64,000 nucleotides of DNA from Actinomycetes bacterium (lineage in GTDB: Bacteria > Actinomycetota > Thermoleophilia > Solirubrobacterales > JACPNS01), in assembly GCA_023404495.1 (NCBI GenBank), contig JAEYBE010000011.1, forward strand, positions 1 to 64,000, given 5' to 3'. Made by a program: the position numbers and the translations under genes. The notes beneath the pieces were generated by a model. The model saw nothing but the letters and a program-made list of their open reading frames with translations. It had not been told where the DNA came from and made no database searches. This document shows, one piece after another, positions 25,688-34,590 of this stretch. Numbering within the stretch: position 1 is the stretch's first letter; each line of letters starts with the position of its first letter.

Positions 25688-25998
25688 TGGTGCTGCAGGT
25701 GCTTCTCACGCTGGCGATGATCAGTGTGGTCGTGACTTTCCTCGCTTGGCCGGTGCTGCGCGGCGTGGACGAGCAGGTCGTCGACGCCGACCGCCGCGAG
25801 CTCGAGGACGCCAAACAGTCCAAGTACCGCGAGATCAAAGACGCCGAACTCGAGTACAAGGCCGGTCGCATGACCGAGGCCCAGTGGCGCGAGACCGACC
25901 GTGAGTTGCGGGCCGAGGCGATGCTGATCCTGCGCGAGATCGACACGCTGGGCGCGAAGAAATCAGATCAACCCGGCGAAGAGCCGGCGGCTGGCTAG
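25687..25998 (+). CDS. CcmI-like small membrane protein
   Basis: 103 aa: one N-terminal helix (about 3-22) and a long charged helical region with the pattern KYREIKDAELEYKAGRMTEAQW, typical of the linker that follows the first helix in CcmI/CycH. No TPR domain, so only the N-terminal half of a full CcmI is present. The ATG overlaps the ccmF stop by 1 bp, supporting a role in cytochrome c assembly. The longer upstream frame is a ccmF shadow. Confidence 0.75.
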   Translation: MVLQVLLTLAMISVVVTFLAWPVLRGVDEQVVDADRRELEDAKQSKYREIKDAELEYKAGRMTEAQWRETDRELRAEAMLILREIDTLGAKKSDQPGEEPAAG

Positions 25999-26010
25999 AC
26001 TTCTCGGCTT

Positions 26011-26238
26011 ATGGGAGCAGTACTCGCAGTTGTCCAGCTGATCATCGCGGTCGTCCTCGTGTTCCTCGTGCTTCTGCACTCGGGCAAGGACGCCGGGCTT
26101 TCTGGCGCCTTCGGCGTCGCACCGGGAAGTGGCCCGTTCGGCGGCGGCTCGTTGCTTGAGCGCAACCTCGATCGCTGGACGATCGTTTTCGCAGTGGCGT
26201 TCTTCGTGAACACGCTGTTCCTGCTCAAGGTTCTTTAG
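26011..26238 (+). CDS. secG: Preprotein translocase subunit SecG
   Basis: 75 aa, two membrane helices (about 4-22 and 54-73) separated by a glycine-rich loop with GLSGAFG and FGGG, characteristic of SecG. It assists SecYE in protein export. In many actinobacteria secG follows tpiA; here it is 19 kb away, behind the ccm genes. Confidence 0.93.
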   Translation: MGAVLAVVQLIIAVVLVFLVLLHSGKDAGLSGAFGVAPGSGPFGGGSLLERNLDRWTIVFAVAFFVNTLFLLKVL

Positions 26239-26256
26239 CTCCAGGCGGGGCTGGCG

Positions 26257-26970
26257 GTGCCGCGCCGCGCATTGATCGTCACGCACGTCCCCTGGGAGGG
26301 GCCGCATCGGATTGCTCGTGCGCTGGAAGGCGCCGGATTGGAGCTCGATTTTCGCTGCACACTCGACGGCGACCCGCTGCCCTCGCATCAAGAAGTCTCC
26401 GCCGCCGTCTTTATGGGCGGGCCGATGAACGTCGACGAAACCGATCGCTACCCGAGTCTCGCGCTCGAGCGCGAATGGATCGCCGAGGCTGTGCGAATGG
26501 ACATGCCGATGCTCGGCGTCTGTCTTGGTTCACAACTGCTGGCCAGGGCGCTCGGAGCGGCAGTGACGCCTGGTCCCGCACCAGAGATCGGCTGGTCCCA
26601 CATTCAGGTGCACGTGGATTCAGATCCGCTGATCGGACCGCTGGCGCCGGCTGCGGAGGTCCTGCACTGGCACGGAGACGTCATCGGACTGCCGCCGGGA
26701 GCGACGCTGCTGGCGTCCAGCGAGCAGTCTCCGGTACAGGCGTTTCGCCGCGGGAACGCCTGGGGGCTGCTGTTTCACGCCGAAGCGGATCTTCAGCTGG
26801 CCGAGCAATGGATGGCGGAGCCGTCGATGCGCGCCGAAGCCGAGGCGGAGCTCGGCGATCAGGTCCCCGCAGTCGTTTCGCGCGCGCGGGAGATCGATCA
26901 GCGCGTTCGCACCGCCACCGATCCTGTCTTCGAAGCATTTGCCGAGCTGGCAATCGCGCGAGGGGCCTGA
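26257..26970 (+). CDS. Class I glutamine amidotransferase (GMP synthase-like)
   Basis: 237 aa, stand-alone GATase1 domain. The nucleophile elbow GVCLGSQ has C89, with H174 and E176 in LLFHAEAD, so the catalytic triad is intact. Such proteins transfer ammonia from glutamine or hydrolyse gamma-glutamyl compounds; the partner is not identifiable. The GTG start is at 26257, 18 bp after secG. Confidence 0.88.
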   Translation: MPRRALIVTHVPWEGPHRIARALEGAGLELDFRCTLDGDPLPSHQEVSAAVFMGGPMNVDETDRYPSLALEREWIAEAVRMDMPMLGVCLGSQLLARALGAAVTPGPAPEIGWSHIQVHVDSDPLIGPLAPAAEVLHWHGDVIGLPPGATLLASSEQSPVQAFRRGNAWGLLFHAEADLQLAEQWMAEPSMRAEAEAELGDQVPAVVSRAREIDQRVRTATDPVFEAFAELAIARGA

Positions 26971-27171
26971 GAAACCTGCGACCCGCCGACGGCGCTGCTG
27001 TGGTAGCCGCCGGCGGAATCGCACGTTTCTTGGTTCACGCGGCGCACCCACATGCGTTCGCGCTACGCCTGGTCACCTGCCGGCCAAGGGGGAGACATGA
27101 CCGTCGCGGTGAATCCGTGCGCGGAGAATCACATAAAGTTGATCAGATTTATATAGAATAGGTCGGCAAGC

Positions 27172-27201
27172 GTTCGAGTCGCCGAGTTCGAGGCGACGAA
27201 C
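27172..27201. terminator. Hairpin between convergent genes (possible terminator)
   Basis: GTCGCC (27178-27183) pairs with GGCGAC (27192-27197) around an 8-nt loop, extended by GTTC/GAAC. It lies immediately beyond the GGDEF gene stop, between the convergent genes. No T-run follows, so factor-independent termination is uncertain. A stretch unusually rich in A/T for this genome precedes it (27130-27162). Confidence 0.3.
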
Positions 27202-27204
27202 CGT

Positions 27205-27840
27205 TCAGCGAGGTAGCAGCAGCGCCGAGAGCGCTTCGTCGACGACGCGCTCCGGGCGCGCCTCACGGCGCTGGCGCAACGACTTGCGGGCGCGTACGAG
27301 CAGATCTAGGCTCGCCTCGTCGAACTTCTCAGGCGTGGCGACACCGATGCTCAGGCTGACCGGAACCGACTGGGCGAAGTTGACATACGCCTCAAGGTTG
27401 CAGCGAATCGCTTCGAGCTCCTCCGGTGACACGTCGTGACAGACGACGGCGAACTCGTCGGCGTCGACCCGGCCGACGAAGTCGTCGCCGCGCACGCGCA
27501 GCCTGATGCGCTCTGCCACCTCCGCGAGCACGTGATCGCCGGTTGCGCGTCCGTATAGGTGGTTGATGTCGCCGAATGCGTCGATGTCGACCACAAGCAA
27601 GCCGAACTCGCCGCCAGTGGCGCGGCCTTCGCGCCAGGCGGCTTCGAGTTCGTGGACTAGTTCACGCCGATTGCCGACGCCGGTCAGGCTGTCCCCGCCT
27701 GAGCGGTCGCCATCGCGGTCGTCGACGTACCGGCTGAAGATCAGAGCACCGACGCCAGCGATCGCGGCTCCGCAGACGGCGCTCAAAGTCAGCAGTGCCC
27801 AGAGCGGCAGATTTTGGATCGTTGTAGCGACGGTGCTCAT
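27205..27840 (-). CDS. GGDEF-domain protein with degenerate active-site motif
   Basis: 211 aa: one membrane helix (about 13-35) and a GGDEF domain from about 50. The diguanylate cyclase signature is VDADEF instead of GGDEF, so both glycines are lost while D, E and F remain. Loss of the first glycines usually removes cyclase activity, leaving GTP- or c-di-GMP-binding or structural roles. No EAL or sensor domain. Divergent from the acyl-CoA dehydrogenase gene. Confidence 0.85.
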   Translation of the reverse strand: MSTVATTIQNLPLWALLTLSAVCGAAIAGVGALIFSRYVDDRDGDRSGGDSLTGVGNRRELVHELEAAWREGRATGGEFGLLVVDIDAFGDINHLYGRATGDHVLAEVAERIRLRVRGDDFVGRVDADEFAVVCHDVSPEELEAIRCNLEAYVNFAQSVPVSLSIGVATPEKFDEASLDLLVRARKSLRQRREARPERVVDEALSALLLPR

Positions 27841-28030
27841 TTACTTCGACCCCCCCAGGTCGTCGCAAGAGCATGCACGAATAATGTGGAGCCTGCTCAA
27901 CATTCGTCCAGTTTTGGCCCAAGTGCCTCAAGATTCAGCAGGATTCTTCCCCATTCGGGCGCCTCGTCGAGTGGGATAGCCTTGCCCGCGGGGCACCAGC
28001 GACAATCACCGCGGAGGGCGGGGGAAGAGC

Positions 28031-29284
28031 ATGGATTTCGAGCATTCAGACAAGGCCAAGGACTACCTGGAGCGGGTCGGGGCTTTCATCGACACCGAAA
28101 TCGCCCCGCTCGAGGAGCAGGCGCGCCTGACGATGTTCGATCGCGATGCCGAGGATCGCTGGAAGGTCCCGCCGGAGTTGGAGGAACTCAAGGCGAAGGC
28201 TCGCGCGCAGGGTCTCTGGAACCTTTTTCTCCCGGACGAGGAGTACGGCGCAGGCCTTTCAAACGTCGAGTACGCGGTCCTGGCCGAGCGCATGGGCCGA
28301 TCGTTCCTCGCCCCGGAGGTCTTCAACTGCAACGCACCGGACACCGGCAACATGGAAGTGCTGCACATGTTCGCCAGCGACGAACAGAAGGATCGCTGGC
28401 TCAAGCCCCTGCTCGCCGGCGAGATCCGCTCGGCGTTCTGCATGACCGAGCCCGGCGTCGCCTCTTCGGATGCGACCAACATGGAGGCGACCGCGACCGT
28501 CGAGGGCGACGAGGTCGTACTCAACGGGCGCAAGTGGTGGAGCACAGGGGTGGGTCACCCCAACTGCGAGGTGCTGATCTACATGGCACTGACCGATCCG
28601 ACCGCGCACAAGTACGCGCAGCACTCGATGGTGCTCGTGCCGATGGACACGCCCGGCGTGAAGGTCGAGCGGATGCTGACCACGATGGGATTCTGGGACG
28701 AGCCCGGCGGCCACGGTGAGGTCAGCTTCACCGACGTGCGGCTGCCCACCAGCGCCTTCATCGGCGGACCGGGTCGCGCATTCGAAATTGCCCAGGCGCG
28801 GCTCGGCCCAGGCCGGATCCACCACTGCATGCGTTTGATCGGGCTTGCCGAACTGGCGCTGGAGCTCGCCTGCCGGCGCGCAACGGAACGCGTCGCCTTC
28901 GGCAAGCCGCTGGCCAACCTCGGCGGCAACCGCGAGCGCATCGCCGACGCGCGGATCAAGATCGATCAGGCTCGTCTGCTGGTGCTCAACGCCGCATGGC
29001 TGATCGACACGCGCGGCCTGGCCGGTGCACTCAGCGCCGTCTCGCAGATCAAGGTCGCCGCGCCGATCATGGCGCAGGAAGTGATCGACATGGCGATTCA
29101 GATCCATGGCGGCGGGGGTCTCTCCAACGACTTCCCGCTCGCGGCGGCCTGGACCAACGCTCGCGTGCTGCGTCTGGCTGACGGACCGGACGAGGTTCAC
29201 CGAGGCGTGGTCGCCCGCATCGAACTGCGCAAGTACGCCGGCGAGGCCGGCGGACAGTCGATTTCGGGCGACGCCAAGGGCTGA
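28031..29284 (+). CDS. Acyl-CoA dehydrogenase, ACAD10/11-like
   Basis: 417 aa FAD enzyme. It has the three-domain ACAD layout with CMTEPGVASSDATN (FAD/substrate contact), KWWSTGVGHP, and near the C-terminus QIHGGGGLSNDFPLA plus RLADGPDEVH, which are typical of the ACAD10/11 branch. Its stop overlaps the start of a phosphotransferase gene by 1 bp. In mammals these two activities are fused in ACAD10/11, and in levulinate degraders they are separate (LvaA/LvaC). Together they remove the hydroxyl of 4-hydroxyacyl-CoA by phosphorylation and elimination. That function is inferred here. Confidence 0.9.
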   Translation: MDFEHSDKAKDYLERVGAFIDTEIAPLEEQARLTMFDRDAEDRWKVPPELEELKAKARAQGLWNLFLPDEEYGAGLSNVEYAVLAERMGRSFLAPEVFNCNAPDTGNMEVLHMFASDEQKDRWLKPLLAGEIRSAFCMTEPGVASSDATNMEATATVEGDEVVLNGRKWWSTGVGHPNCEVLIYMALTDPTAHKYAQHSMVLVPMDTPGVKVERMLTTMGFWDEPGGHGEVSFTDVRLPTSAFIGGPGRAFEIAQARLGPGRIHHCMRLIGLAELALELACRRATERVAFGKPLANLGGNRERIADARIKIDQARLLVLNAAWLIDTRGLAGALSAVSQIKVAAPIMAQEVIDMAIQIHGGGGLSNDFPLAAAWTNARVLRLADGPDEVHRGVVARIELRKYAGEAGGQSISGDAKG

Positions 29285-30342
29285 TGGCCGAAGCTGCGCT
29301 CGATCGGGCCGGCGAAGTTCGCGGCGAAGACGCCTTCGATGTCGAGGCCGTCGACACATTCCTGAAGTCGCAGGTCGAACTGACCGGCGAGCCCGAGGTG
29401 ACGCAGTTCCCCGGCGGTGCCTCCAATCTGACCTACCAGCTGACCTATCCAGATCGCGAGCTGATCCTGCGCCGCCCGCCCGGCGGGCAACTGCCCAAGT
29501 CCGGGCACGACATGCGTCGCGAATACAACGTCCAGGACAAGCTCGCGCCGGTCTTCCCCTATGTGCCCAGGATGATCGCCTTCTGCGAGGACCACGCAGT
29601 TCTGGGCACCGATTTCTACGTGATGGAGAAGGTTCGCGGCGTGATCCTGCGCAAGAACCTGCCGTCAGGGATGACACTCGACGCCAGCCAGGCCCGCGCG
29701 CTCTCGACCAACTGGGTCGACCGCCTCGTCGACCTTCACGCGGTCGATCCGGCGGCCTGCGGACTTGAAGACCTGGGCAAGCGAGGCGGCTACGTGGAGC
29801 GTCAGATCGCCGGATGGAGCAAGCGATACGAAGCTGCGCGCACACGCAACGTGCCGAGCTTCAAGAAGGTGATGCGCTGGTTGGATTCGAATCGACCAGA
29901 CGACGTCGCCAGCTGCATCATCCACAACGACTGGCGCCTGGACAACGTGGTGCTCGACGAGCACGACCCTGGGCGCATCATCGCGGTGCTCGACTGGGAG
30001 ATGGCGACGCTCGGCGACCCGCTTATGGATCTCGGCGCAACGCTTTCCTACTGGATCGAGCCAGGGGCAAAGGGGCTTGCCGAGCGCTTCCGCATGCAGC
30101 CGTCGAATCTCCCCGGAATGCTCTCGCGCGCCGAACTGATCGCGCACTACTTGGAGCGCAGTGGCCGCGACGCGGTGGATTTTCGCTTCTACGAGGTCTA
30201 CGGCTACTTCCGCCTGGCCGGGATCATCCAGCAGATCTACAAGCGCTACCACGACGGCGCCACCACTAACCCGCGCTTCAAGAACTTCTGGCTTGCGACT
30301 TGGTACTTGCACAGGCAGGCGCGGCAGGCGATGAAGAAGTGA
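29284..30342 (+). CDS. Phosphotransferase family protein (APH/ACAD10-11 N-terminal kinase-like)
   Basis: 352 aa kinase of the aminoglycoside phosphotransferase fold. Residues about 38-60 form the nucleotide loop region (QFPGGASNLTYQL). The Brenner loop HNDWRLDN and metal-binding DWEMATLGDP are intact. Coupled to the acyl-CoA dehydrogenase (1-bp overlap), it most likely phosphorylates a hydroxyacyl-CoA rather than an antibiotic. Confidence 0.88.
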   Translation: MAEAALDRAGEVRGEDAFDVEAVDTFLKSQVELTGEPEVTQFPGGASNLTYQLTYPDRELILRRPPGGQLPKSGHDMRREYNVQDKLAPVFPYVPRMIAFCEDHAVLGTDFYVMEKVRGVILRKNLPSGMTLDASQARALSTNWVDRLVDLHAVDPAACGLEDLGKRGGYVERQIAGWSKRYEAARTRNVPSFKKVMRWLDSNRPDDVASCIIHNDWRLDNVVLDEHDPGRIIAVLDWEMATLGDPLMDLGATLSYWIEPGAKGLAERFRMQPSNLPGMLSRAELIAHYLERSGRDAVDFRFYEVYGYFRLAGIIQQIYKRYHDGATTNPRFKNFWLATWYLHRQARQAMKK

Positions 30343-30352
30343 GGGCCGCACG

Positions 30353-31039
30353 GTGCCGGTGATCCGCCTGATCCGGCATGGTCAGGCATCCTTTGGCTTG
30401 AAGAACTACGACCAGCTCTCAGAGCTGGGCGAGCGGCAGTCGCGGCTGCTCGGCGAGTCGCTGAAGGGCCGCGTGGGCGCGGTCGACCTGGTCGTCTGCG
30501 GTGCAATGGAGCGCCATGCCCAGACCGCCGCAGGCGCGCTTGAGGCGATGGGACTCGATCTCAAGCCCGAGATCGACCCGCGCTGGAACGAATTCGATCA
30601 CGAAGAGGTGATCGCTCGCCATAAGCCGATCTACCGCTCAAAGACGGTGATGGTCGCTGACCTTGCCCGCAAGGGCGACCCGCGCCGGCAGTTCCAACTG
30701 CTCTTTGATGACGCGCTGGCGCGCTGGACAGCGGGGCAGCATGACGCCGAGTACGGCGAGGCATGGCCGGCGTTCGTCGAGCGGGCGGTCGCCGGCCTGA
30801 CGGCGCTGGCGGAGGAGTCCGGTGCAGAGAACATCCTCGTGTTCACCTCCGGCGGGCCGGTCAGCGCGGCTGCCTCGTCACTCCTGGGGATGTCGTCTGA
30901 TGGCTGGATGCGGCTCAACCGCACTTGCGCCAACTGCTCGGAGACCAAGATCGTCGCCGGTCGCAGCGGGATCAGCCTCGTGACCTGGAACGCGCACCCG
31001 TGGTTTGACGCGGACCGCGAGCTGCTGTCCTACCGCTGA
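30353..31039 (+). CDS. Histidine phosphatase family protein
   Basis: 228 aa. The N-terminal RHGQASFG carries the phospho-accepting histidine (RHG near residue 7), and a second histidine is expected in the C-terminal half but a clear GH motif is not obvious (LVFTSGGPVS occupies the place where GHG usually stands). It may therefore be altered in activity. The GTG start is 10 bp after the phosphotransferase gene; same operon. The substrate is unknown. Confidence 0.82.
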   Translation: MPVIRLIRHGQASFGLKNYDQLSELGERQSRLLGESLKGRVGAVDLVVCGAMERHAQTAAGALEAMGLDLKPEIDPRWNEFDHEEVIARHKPIYRSKTVMVADLARKGDPRRQFQLLFDDALARWTAGQHDAEYGEAWPAFVERAVAGLTALAEESGAENILVFTSGGPVSAAASSLLGMSSDGWMRLNRTCANCSETKIVAGRSGISLVTWNAHPWFDADRELLSYR

Positions 31040-31064
31040 GCCGCCTCGGCGGTATGTTGTGCGC

Positions 31065-31541
31065 GTGGACGACGAGACATCCAAGGAGCGCCATAACCGC
31101 GAGCTGATCGAGTTGCTCAACGAGCTGCGCGTGTTGCTTCCGGGCACGCAGGTGATCTTCGCGTTCCTTCTGGCGGTGCCGTTCTCGGACCGCTTCAAGG
31201 AGATTGGAACCGCCGATCGCGCCCTCTACTTCATCACGCTTTGCAGCACAGCAATGTCTGCTCTGCTTCTGATCGCGCCGGGCGCGATGCACCGGCTCGA
31301 CTTCCGCTTGATCGACAAAGGAGCGATGATCAAGATCGCCACGCGGCTGGCGATCTGGGGCACAGTGTTCGTCGCTGTCTCAATGGTCGGCGCGCTGACG
31401 TTCGTCGCATTGCTGATTTACGGCGAGACCGCGGCGATCGTTGTGGGGGTGGTCGCCGCTGTGCTGTTCACAGGCGGCTGGTTCGTGATGCCGCTGCGCT
31501 GGCGGCGCAAGCATCCCGAAGAGCCGCGCCACGACACGTAG
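31065..31541 (+). CDS. DUF6328-like membrane protein
   Basis: 158 aa. The start HNRELIELLNELRVLLPGTQVIFAFLL (in parts, residues 10-37) followed by VPFSDRFKEI matches actinobacterial DUF6328 proteins as I recall them. Four membrane helices at about 25-45, 55-75, 95-120 and 122-145. Function unknown. GTG at 31065 or 31059 could start it; the first fits the conserved N-terminus better. Confidence 0.78.
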   Translation: MDDETSKERHNRELIELLNELRVLLPGTQVIFAFLLAVPFSDRFKEIGTADRALYFITLCSTAMSALLLIAPGAMHRLDFRLIDKGAMIKIATRLAIWGTVFVAVSMVGALTFVALLIYGETAAIVVGVVAAVLFTGGWFVMPLRWRRKHPEEPRHDT

Positions 31542-31544
31542 CGC

Positions 31545-32171
31545 TCAGTCGCGCGCAGCGACCCCGCCGAACATGAGCGCGACGCCGGCGTCAATCCAGC
31601 GCTGCCAGAGGTCGCGCGGAGCGTCCTCCGCGACCGCCCGCCTCGTGCCCTCGAAGATCAGGCCGACCAGCGCCTGCGCGGTGATCTCGATGTCCATGTC
31701 CTTGCGCAGGAATCCCTTGGTGACGCCGTTCTCCAGAAACATCGCCGTGCGGGCAGAAAAGACCTCGAAGGACCTGTGTGAAGCCTCCGGATCGATCGCC
31801 AGCGACTGCACGTGGAGCAGGGCGTAGGCGTCAGGCGACGAGTCGAGCGTCTCGAACATCCGCTGCATGATGCGCTCGGTCTGCGCGCGATATTCGCCGA
31901 GCGTCTCGCTGGCGTCGGGATCTTCGTCGGCGAGCGGCGACATGATGTCGAGGATCGCGCGATCGACCACTTGGACGGCGATGTCGCGCTTGTTCTCGAA
32001 GTAGCGGTAGACGGTGCCGTGACCGATCCCGAGGTCGGCCGCGATGTCGGCGATGCCGGTTTCGGCAAAGCCCTTCTCGGCGAAGATCCGCTGCGCTGCG
32101 TCGAGAATGTCCTCGCGGCGCGATTCGGCGCGCGCCGCGCGGCGCTCAGCTGCGGTGGCGACTGCCGTCAT
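31545..32171 (-). CDS. TetR-family transcriptional regulator
   Basis: 208 aa. The N-terminal helix-turn-helix (ETGIADIAADLGIGHGTVYRYF, in parts near residues 37-58) is clear; the C-terminal ligand domain is divergent. Last gene of the monooxygenase-SDR-TetR operon (ATGA overlap with the SDR stop), so it is probably the operon's own repressor. The perfect palindrome at 34591-34616 ahead of the operon is its likely site. Confidence 0.9.
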   Translation of the reverse strand: MTAVATAAERRAARAESRREDILDAAQRIFAEKGFAETGIADIAADLGIGHGTVYRYFENKRDIAVQVVDRAILDIMSPLADEDPDASETLGEYRAQTERIMQRMFETLDSSPDAYALLHVQSLAIDPEASHRSFEVFSARTAMFLENGVTKGFLRKDMDIEITAQALVGLIFEGTRRAVAEDAPRDLWQRWIDAGVALMFGGVAARD

Positions 32172-33043
32172 ACCTCTGCCTTGTCGCGCGTCCGCGAGCT
32201 TGATCCAGAGATGCGATCGTCGTACTTGTCGCGAGTCTTACGGTCGATCCGGGTGTGGTCGAGGAGACGGTGGACGCCGAAGAGCTTCTTGAGGCGCGAA
32301 AGGAGGCGCGTGGGGAAGAGCACCGGGAGCGCCGGCCAGACGCCGTACCAGCGGGGAATCGCAATTTCCTCGCGGCGGTTCTCGACCGACCCGACGATCG
32401 CCTCGGCGACCTGCTCGGGCTTGAGAATCCCTATGCGCTCGGTCGGCAGGCCGCTGGTCAGCTCGGTCTGCACCGCGTTGGGCATCACGGTCGAAATCGA
32501 CACGCCGGTGCCGTCGAGCTCATCGCGCACGGCTCCCGAGAGTCCGACCACCGCGTGCTTGGTACCCGAGTAGACGGCAAGGCCCGGGACCGCGAACTTG
32601 CCCGCCATCGAGGCGACGTTGACCACATGACCCTTGCCGCGCTCGATCATCTTCGGCAGGACCAGCCGCATGCCGATGATCGGTCCGCGGTAGTTGACGT
32701 CGATCTGCGTTTCGATCAGTTGCTCAGACTCTTCAAGGAACGGGCCGGCGGGCATGATGCCGGCGTTGTTGACGAGCACGTCGATCGGGCCGCTGATTTC
32801 GGCGGCCTCGTCGAGGAAGGCCGCGAACGACTCGCGGTCGGTGACATCGAGCTTGAGTCCGCGCGCCTGCGGTCCGATCGCTGCTGCCGCGTCCTTGGTC
32901 GACTGCTCGTCGAGGTCGCCGATCACGACCTTTGCGCCCTGGGCGTGGAAGATCTTCGCCGCCTCAAAGCCGATGCCGCGCGCGCCGCCGGTGATCGCGA
33001 CTGTCGCTCCTGCGAGCTGGATGGGTGTGGGTTTGCGGTTCAT
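32168..33043 (-). CDS. Short-chain dehydrogenase/reductase
   Basis: 291 aa classical SDR. Cofactor motif TGGARGIG near residues 18-25 with D42 after the second strand (NAD-preferring tendency), NNAG at about 90, and YSGTKHA giving catalytic Y and K. It overlaps both neighbours by 4 bp, so is co-translated with the monooxygenase. It may oxidise an alcohol to the ketone used by the monooxygenase. Confidence 0.9.
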   Translation of the reverse strand: MNRKPTPIQLAGATVAITGGARGIGFEAAKIFHAQGAKVVIGDLDEQSTKDAAAAIGPQARGLKLDVTDRESFAAFLDEAAEISGPIDVLVNNAGIMPAGPFLEESEQLIETQIDVNYRGPIIGMRLVLPKMIERGKGHVVNVASMAGKFAVPGLAVYSGTKHAVVGLSGAVRDELDGTGVSISTVMPNAVQTELTSGLPTERIGILKPEQVAEAIVGSVENRREEIAIPRWYGVWPALPVLFPTRLLSRLKKLFGVHRLLDHTRIDRKTRDKYDDRISGSSSRTRDKAEV

Positions 33044-34548
33044 GCGGGCACTGCATCTTTCTCGGTTTCGGCCGGTGTGGGAACTTCCGGCATCGTGAGT
33101 TCGTAGTCGGACAGATCAAATTCTCTTGTATCGCGCTTGAAGCGCACTGTGGTCCAGGGGTAGATCGCCGAGTTGCGGCCGGTGGCGTCGATGTAGTAGC
33201 TCGAACAGCCGCCATCATTCCAGACCGTGCCGCGCAGGGCGTCCTGTACCTGCGCATTCCAGACGTTCTGGACATGCTCGTCGACTTCGATGCTCTTGGC
33301 GCCGGCGGCCTCGGCCGCCTCGATGCCGCGCACGATGTAGTCGCTTAGCAACTCGACCAGGGTCGTCACGGAGCCGTGACCATTGCCGACGTTGGGGCCG
33401 AGCAGTACGAAGGCGTTGGGGTAGCCATTTACCGCGACAGTCTGGTAGGCGAACGGGCTGCCCTGCCAATGCTCGGCGAGCAGCTCGCCGCCGCGGCCGC
33501 GCACGCGCCGGGCGATGTCGGGGTCGGTGACCTTGAACCCGGTCGAATAGATGATCACGTCGGCGTCGTGGTGGTTGCCGCTGGAGTCGATGAGGCCGGT
33601 TTCGTCGATTGCCTGCACGCCGTCGGAGACGACCGTGGCATTGCTCGCGGTAATCGCCGGATACCACTGGTTGGAGAAGAGGATTCGCTTGCAACCCATC
33701 GCGAACTGGGGGGTCAGGCGCTCGCGCAGTGCCGGGTCGTCGACCTGCCGGGCGAGGTGCCAGCGGCCGATCCGCTCGAGCGGACGCATCGTGCGTGGGC
33801 TGCGCTCGAGCAGCTGGAGGCCTTCGCTGGCTGCGTAGATCAGATCGGCGACGCGCTGGTTGATCCAGGTGAAGCGCCGGTACATCGCCTTCTTCCACCT
33901 GCTCGCGCGGCGGTTCATGCGCGGCATCACCCAGGGGGCGGTGCGCTGGAAGAGGATCAGCTCCTTGACCTGCTTCTGGATCACCGGCACATACTGGATC
34001 GCCGATGCGCCGGTGCCGATCACCGCGACGCGTTTGCCGGTCAGATCGACCGAGTGGTCCCACTTGGCTGTATGGAAGGCCTCGCCCTTGAAGCTGTCGA
34101 CACCGTCGATGTCCGGGAAATCTGCCTCATGCATCGGCCCGGCGCAGGCGATCACGTACTTGGCGTGGATCTCGCCCTGGTTGGTTGTGACTCGCCAGTG
34201 GCCGGCGTCCTCGTCCCAGTCGGCGGTCTGCGCCTCCGTGTTGAACTGCGCGTGGGGGAGGACGCCGAAGCGCTCCGCGGTCTGGTCGAGGTATTGCTCG
34301 ATCTGCGGCTGCAACGCGAACGTGTAGTCCCAGTCGGGATTGCGCGCGAAGCTGAAGGAGTAGATGATCGACGGGGTATCGGCGCCTGCCATCGGATAGG
34401 TGTTCTCGCGCCATGTGCCGCCGAGCTTGTGGGCCTTCTCGATCAGCACGAAATCTTCGATGCCGGAACGCTTGAGCCGGATCGCGGCACCGATGCCGCT
34501 GTATCCGCCGCCAATGATGAGCACTTTCGTCTGCTGTGCGCTGGTCAC
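33040..34548 (-). CDS. Flavin-containing Baeyer-Villiger-type monooxygenase
   Basis: 502 aa. FAD Rossmann motif GGGYSGIG near residues 13-20, the Baeyer-Villiger fingerprint FKGEAFHTAKWD near 155-166, and NADPH Rossmann motif GTGASAIQ near 178. It inserts oxygen next to a ketone to form an ester; substrate unknown. The GTG start at 34548 leads the three-gene operon, 42 bp downstream of a perfect 26-bp palindrome. Confidence 0.92.
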   Translation of the reverse strand: MTSAQQTKVLIIGGGYSGIGAAIRLKRSGIEDFVLIEKAHKLGGTWRENTYPMAGADTPSIIYSFSFARNPDWDYTFALQPQIEQYLDQTAERFGVLPHAQFNTEAQTADWDEDAGHWRVTTNQGEIHAKYVIACAGPMHEADFPDIDGVDSFKGEAFHTAKWDHSVDLTGKRVAVIGTGASAIQYVPVIQKQVKELILFQRTAPWVMPRMNRRASRWKKAMYRRFTWINQRVADLIYAASEGLQLLERSPRTMRPLERIGRWHLARQVDDPALRERLTPQFAMGCKRILFSNQWYPAITASNATVVSDGVQAIDETGLIDSSGNHHDADVIIYSTGFKVTDPDIARRVRGRGGELLAEHWQGSPFAYQTVAVNGYPNAFVLLGPNVGNGHGSVTTLVELLSDYIVRGIEAAEAAGAKSIEVDEHVQNVWNAQVQDALRGTVWNDGGCSSYYIDATGRNSAIYPWTTVRFKRDTREFDLSDYELTMPEVPTPAETEKDAVPA

Positions 34549-34590
34549 GCGTGGAACCCCCGTCGGGTGGCTTGGGAATGGGAAGGACGC

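Noticed and set aside
28259..29845. 528-codon minus-strand frame over the ACAD/kinase pair
   Set aside because: Antisense shadow; no domain pattern, no ribosome site.
29284..30342. Aminoglycoside resistance kinase
   Set aside because: Although the fold is APH-like, the 1-bp overlap with an ACAD10/11-type dehydrogenase and overall sequence point to acyl-CoA metabolism.
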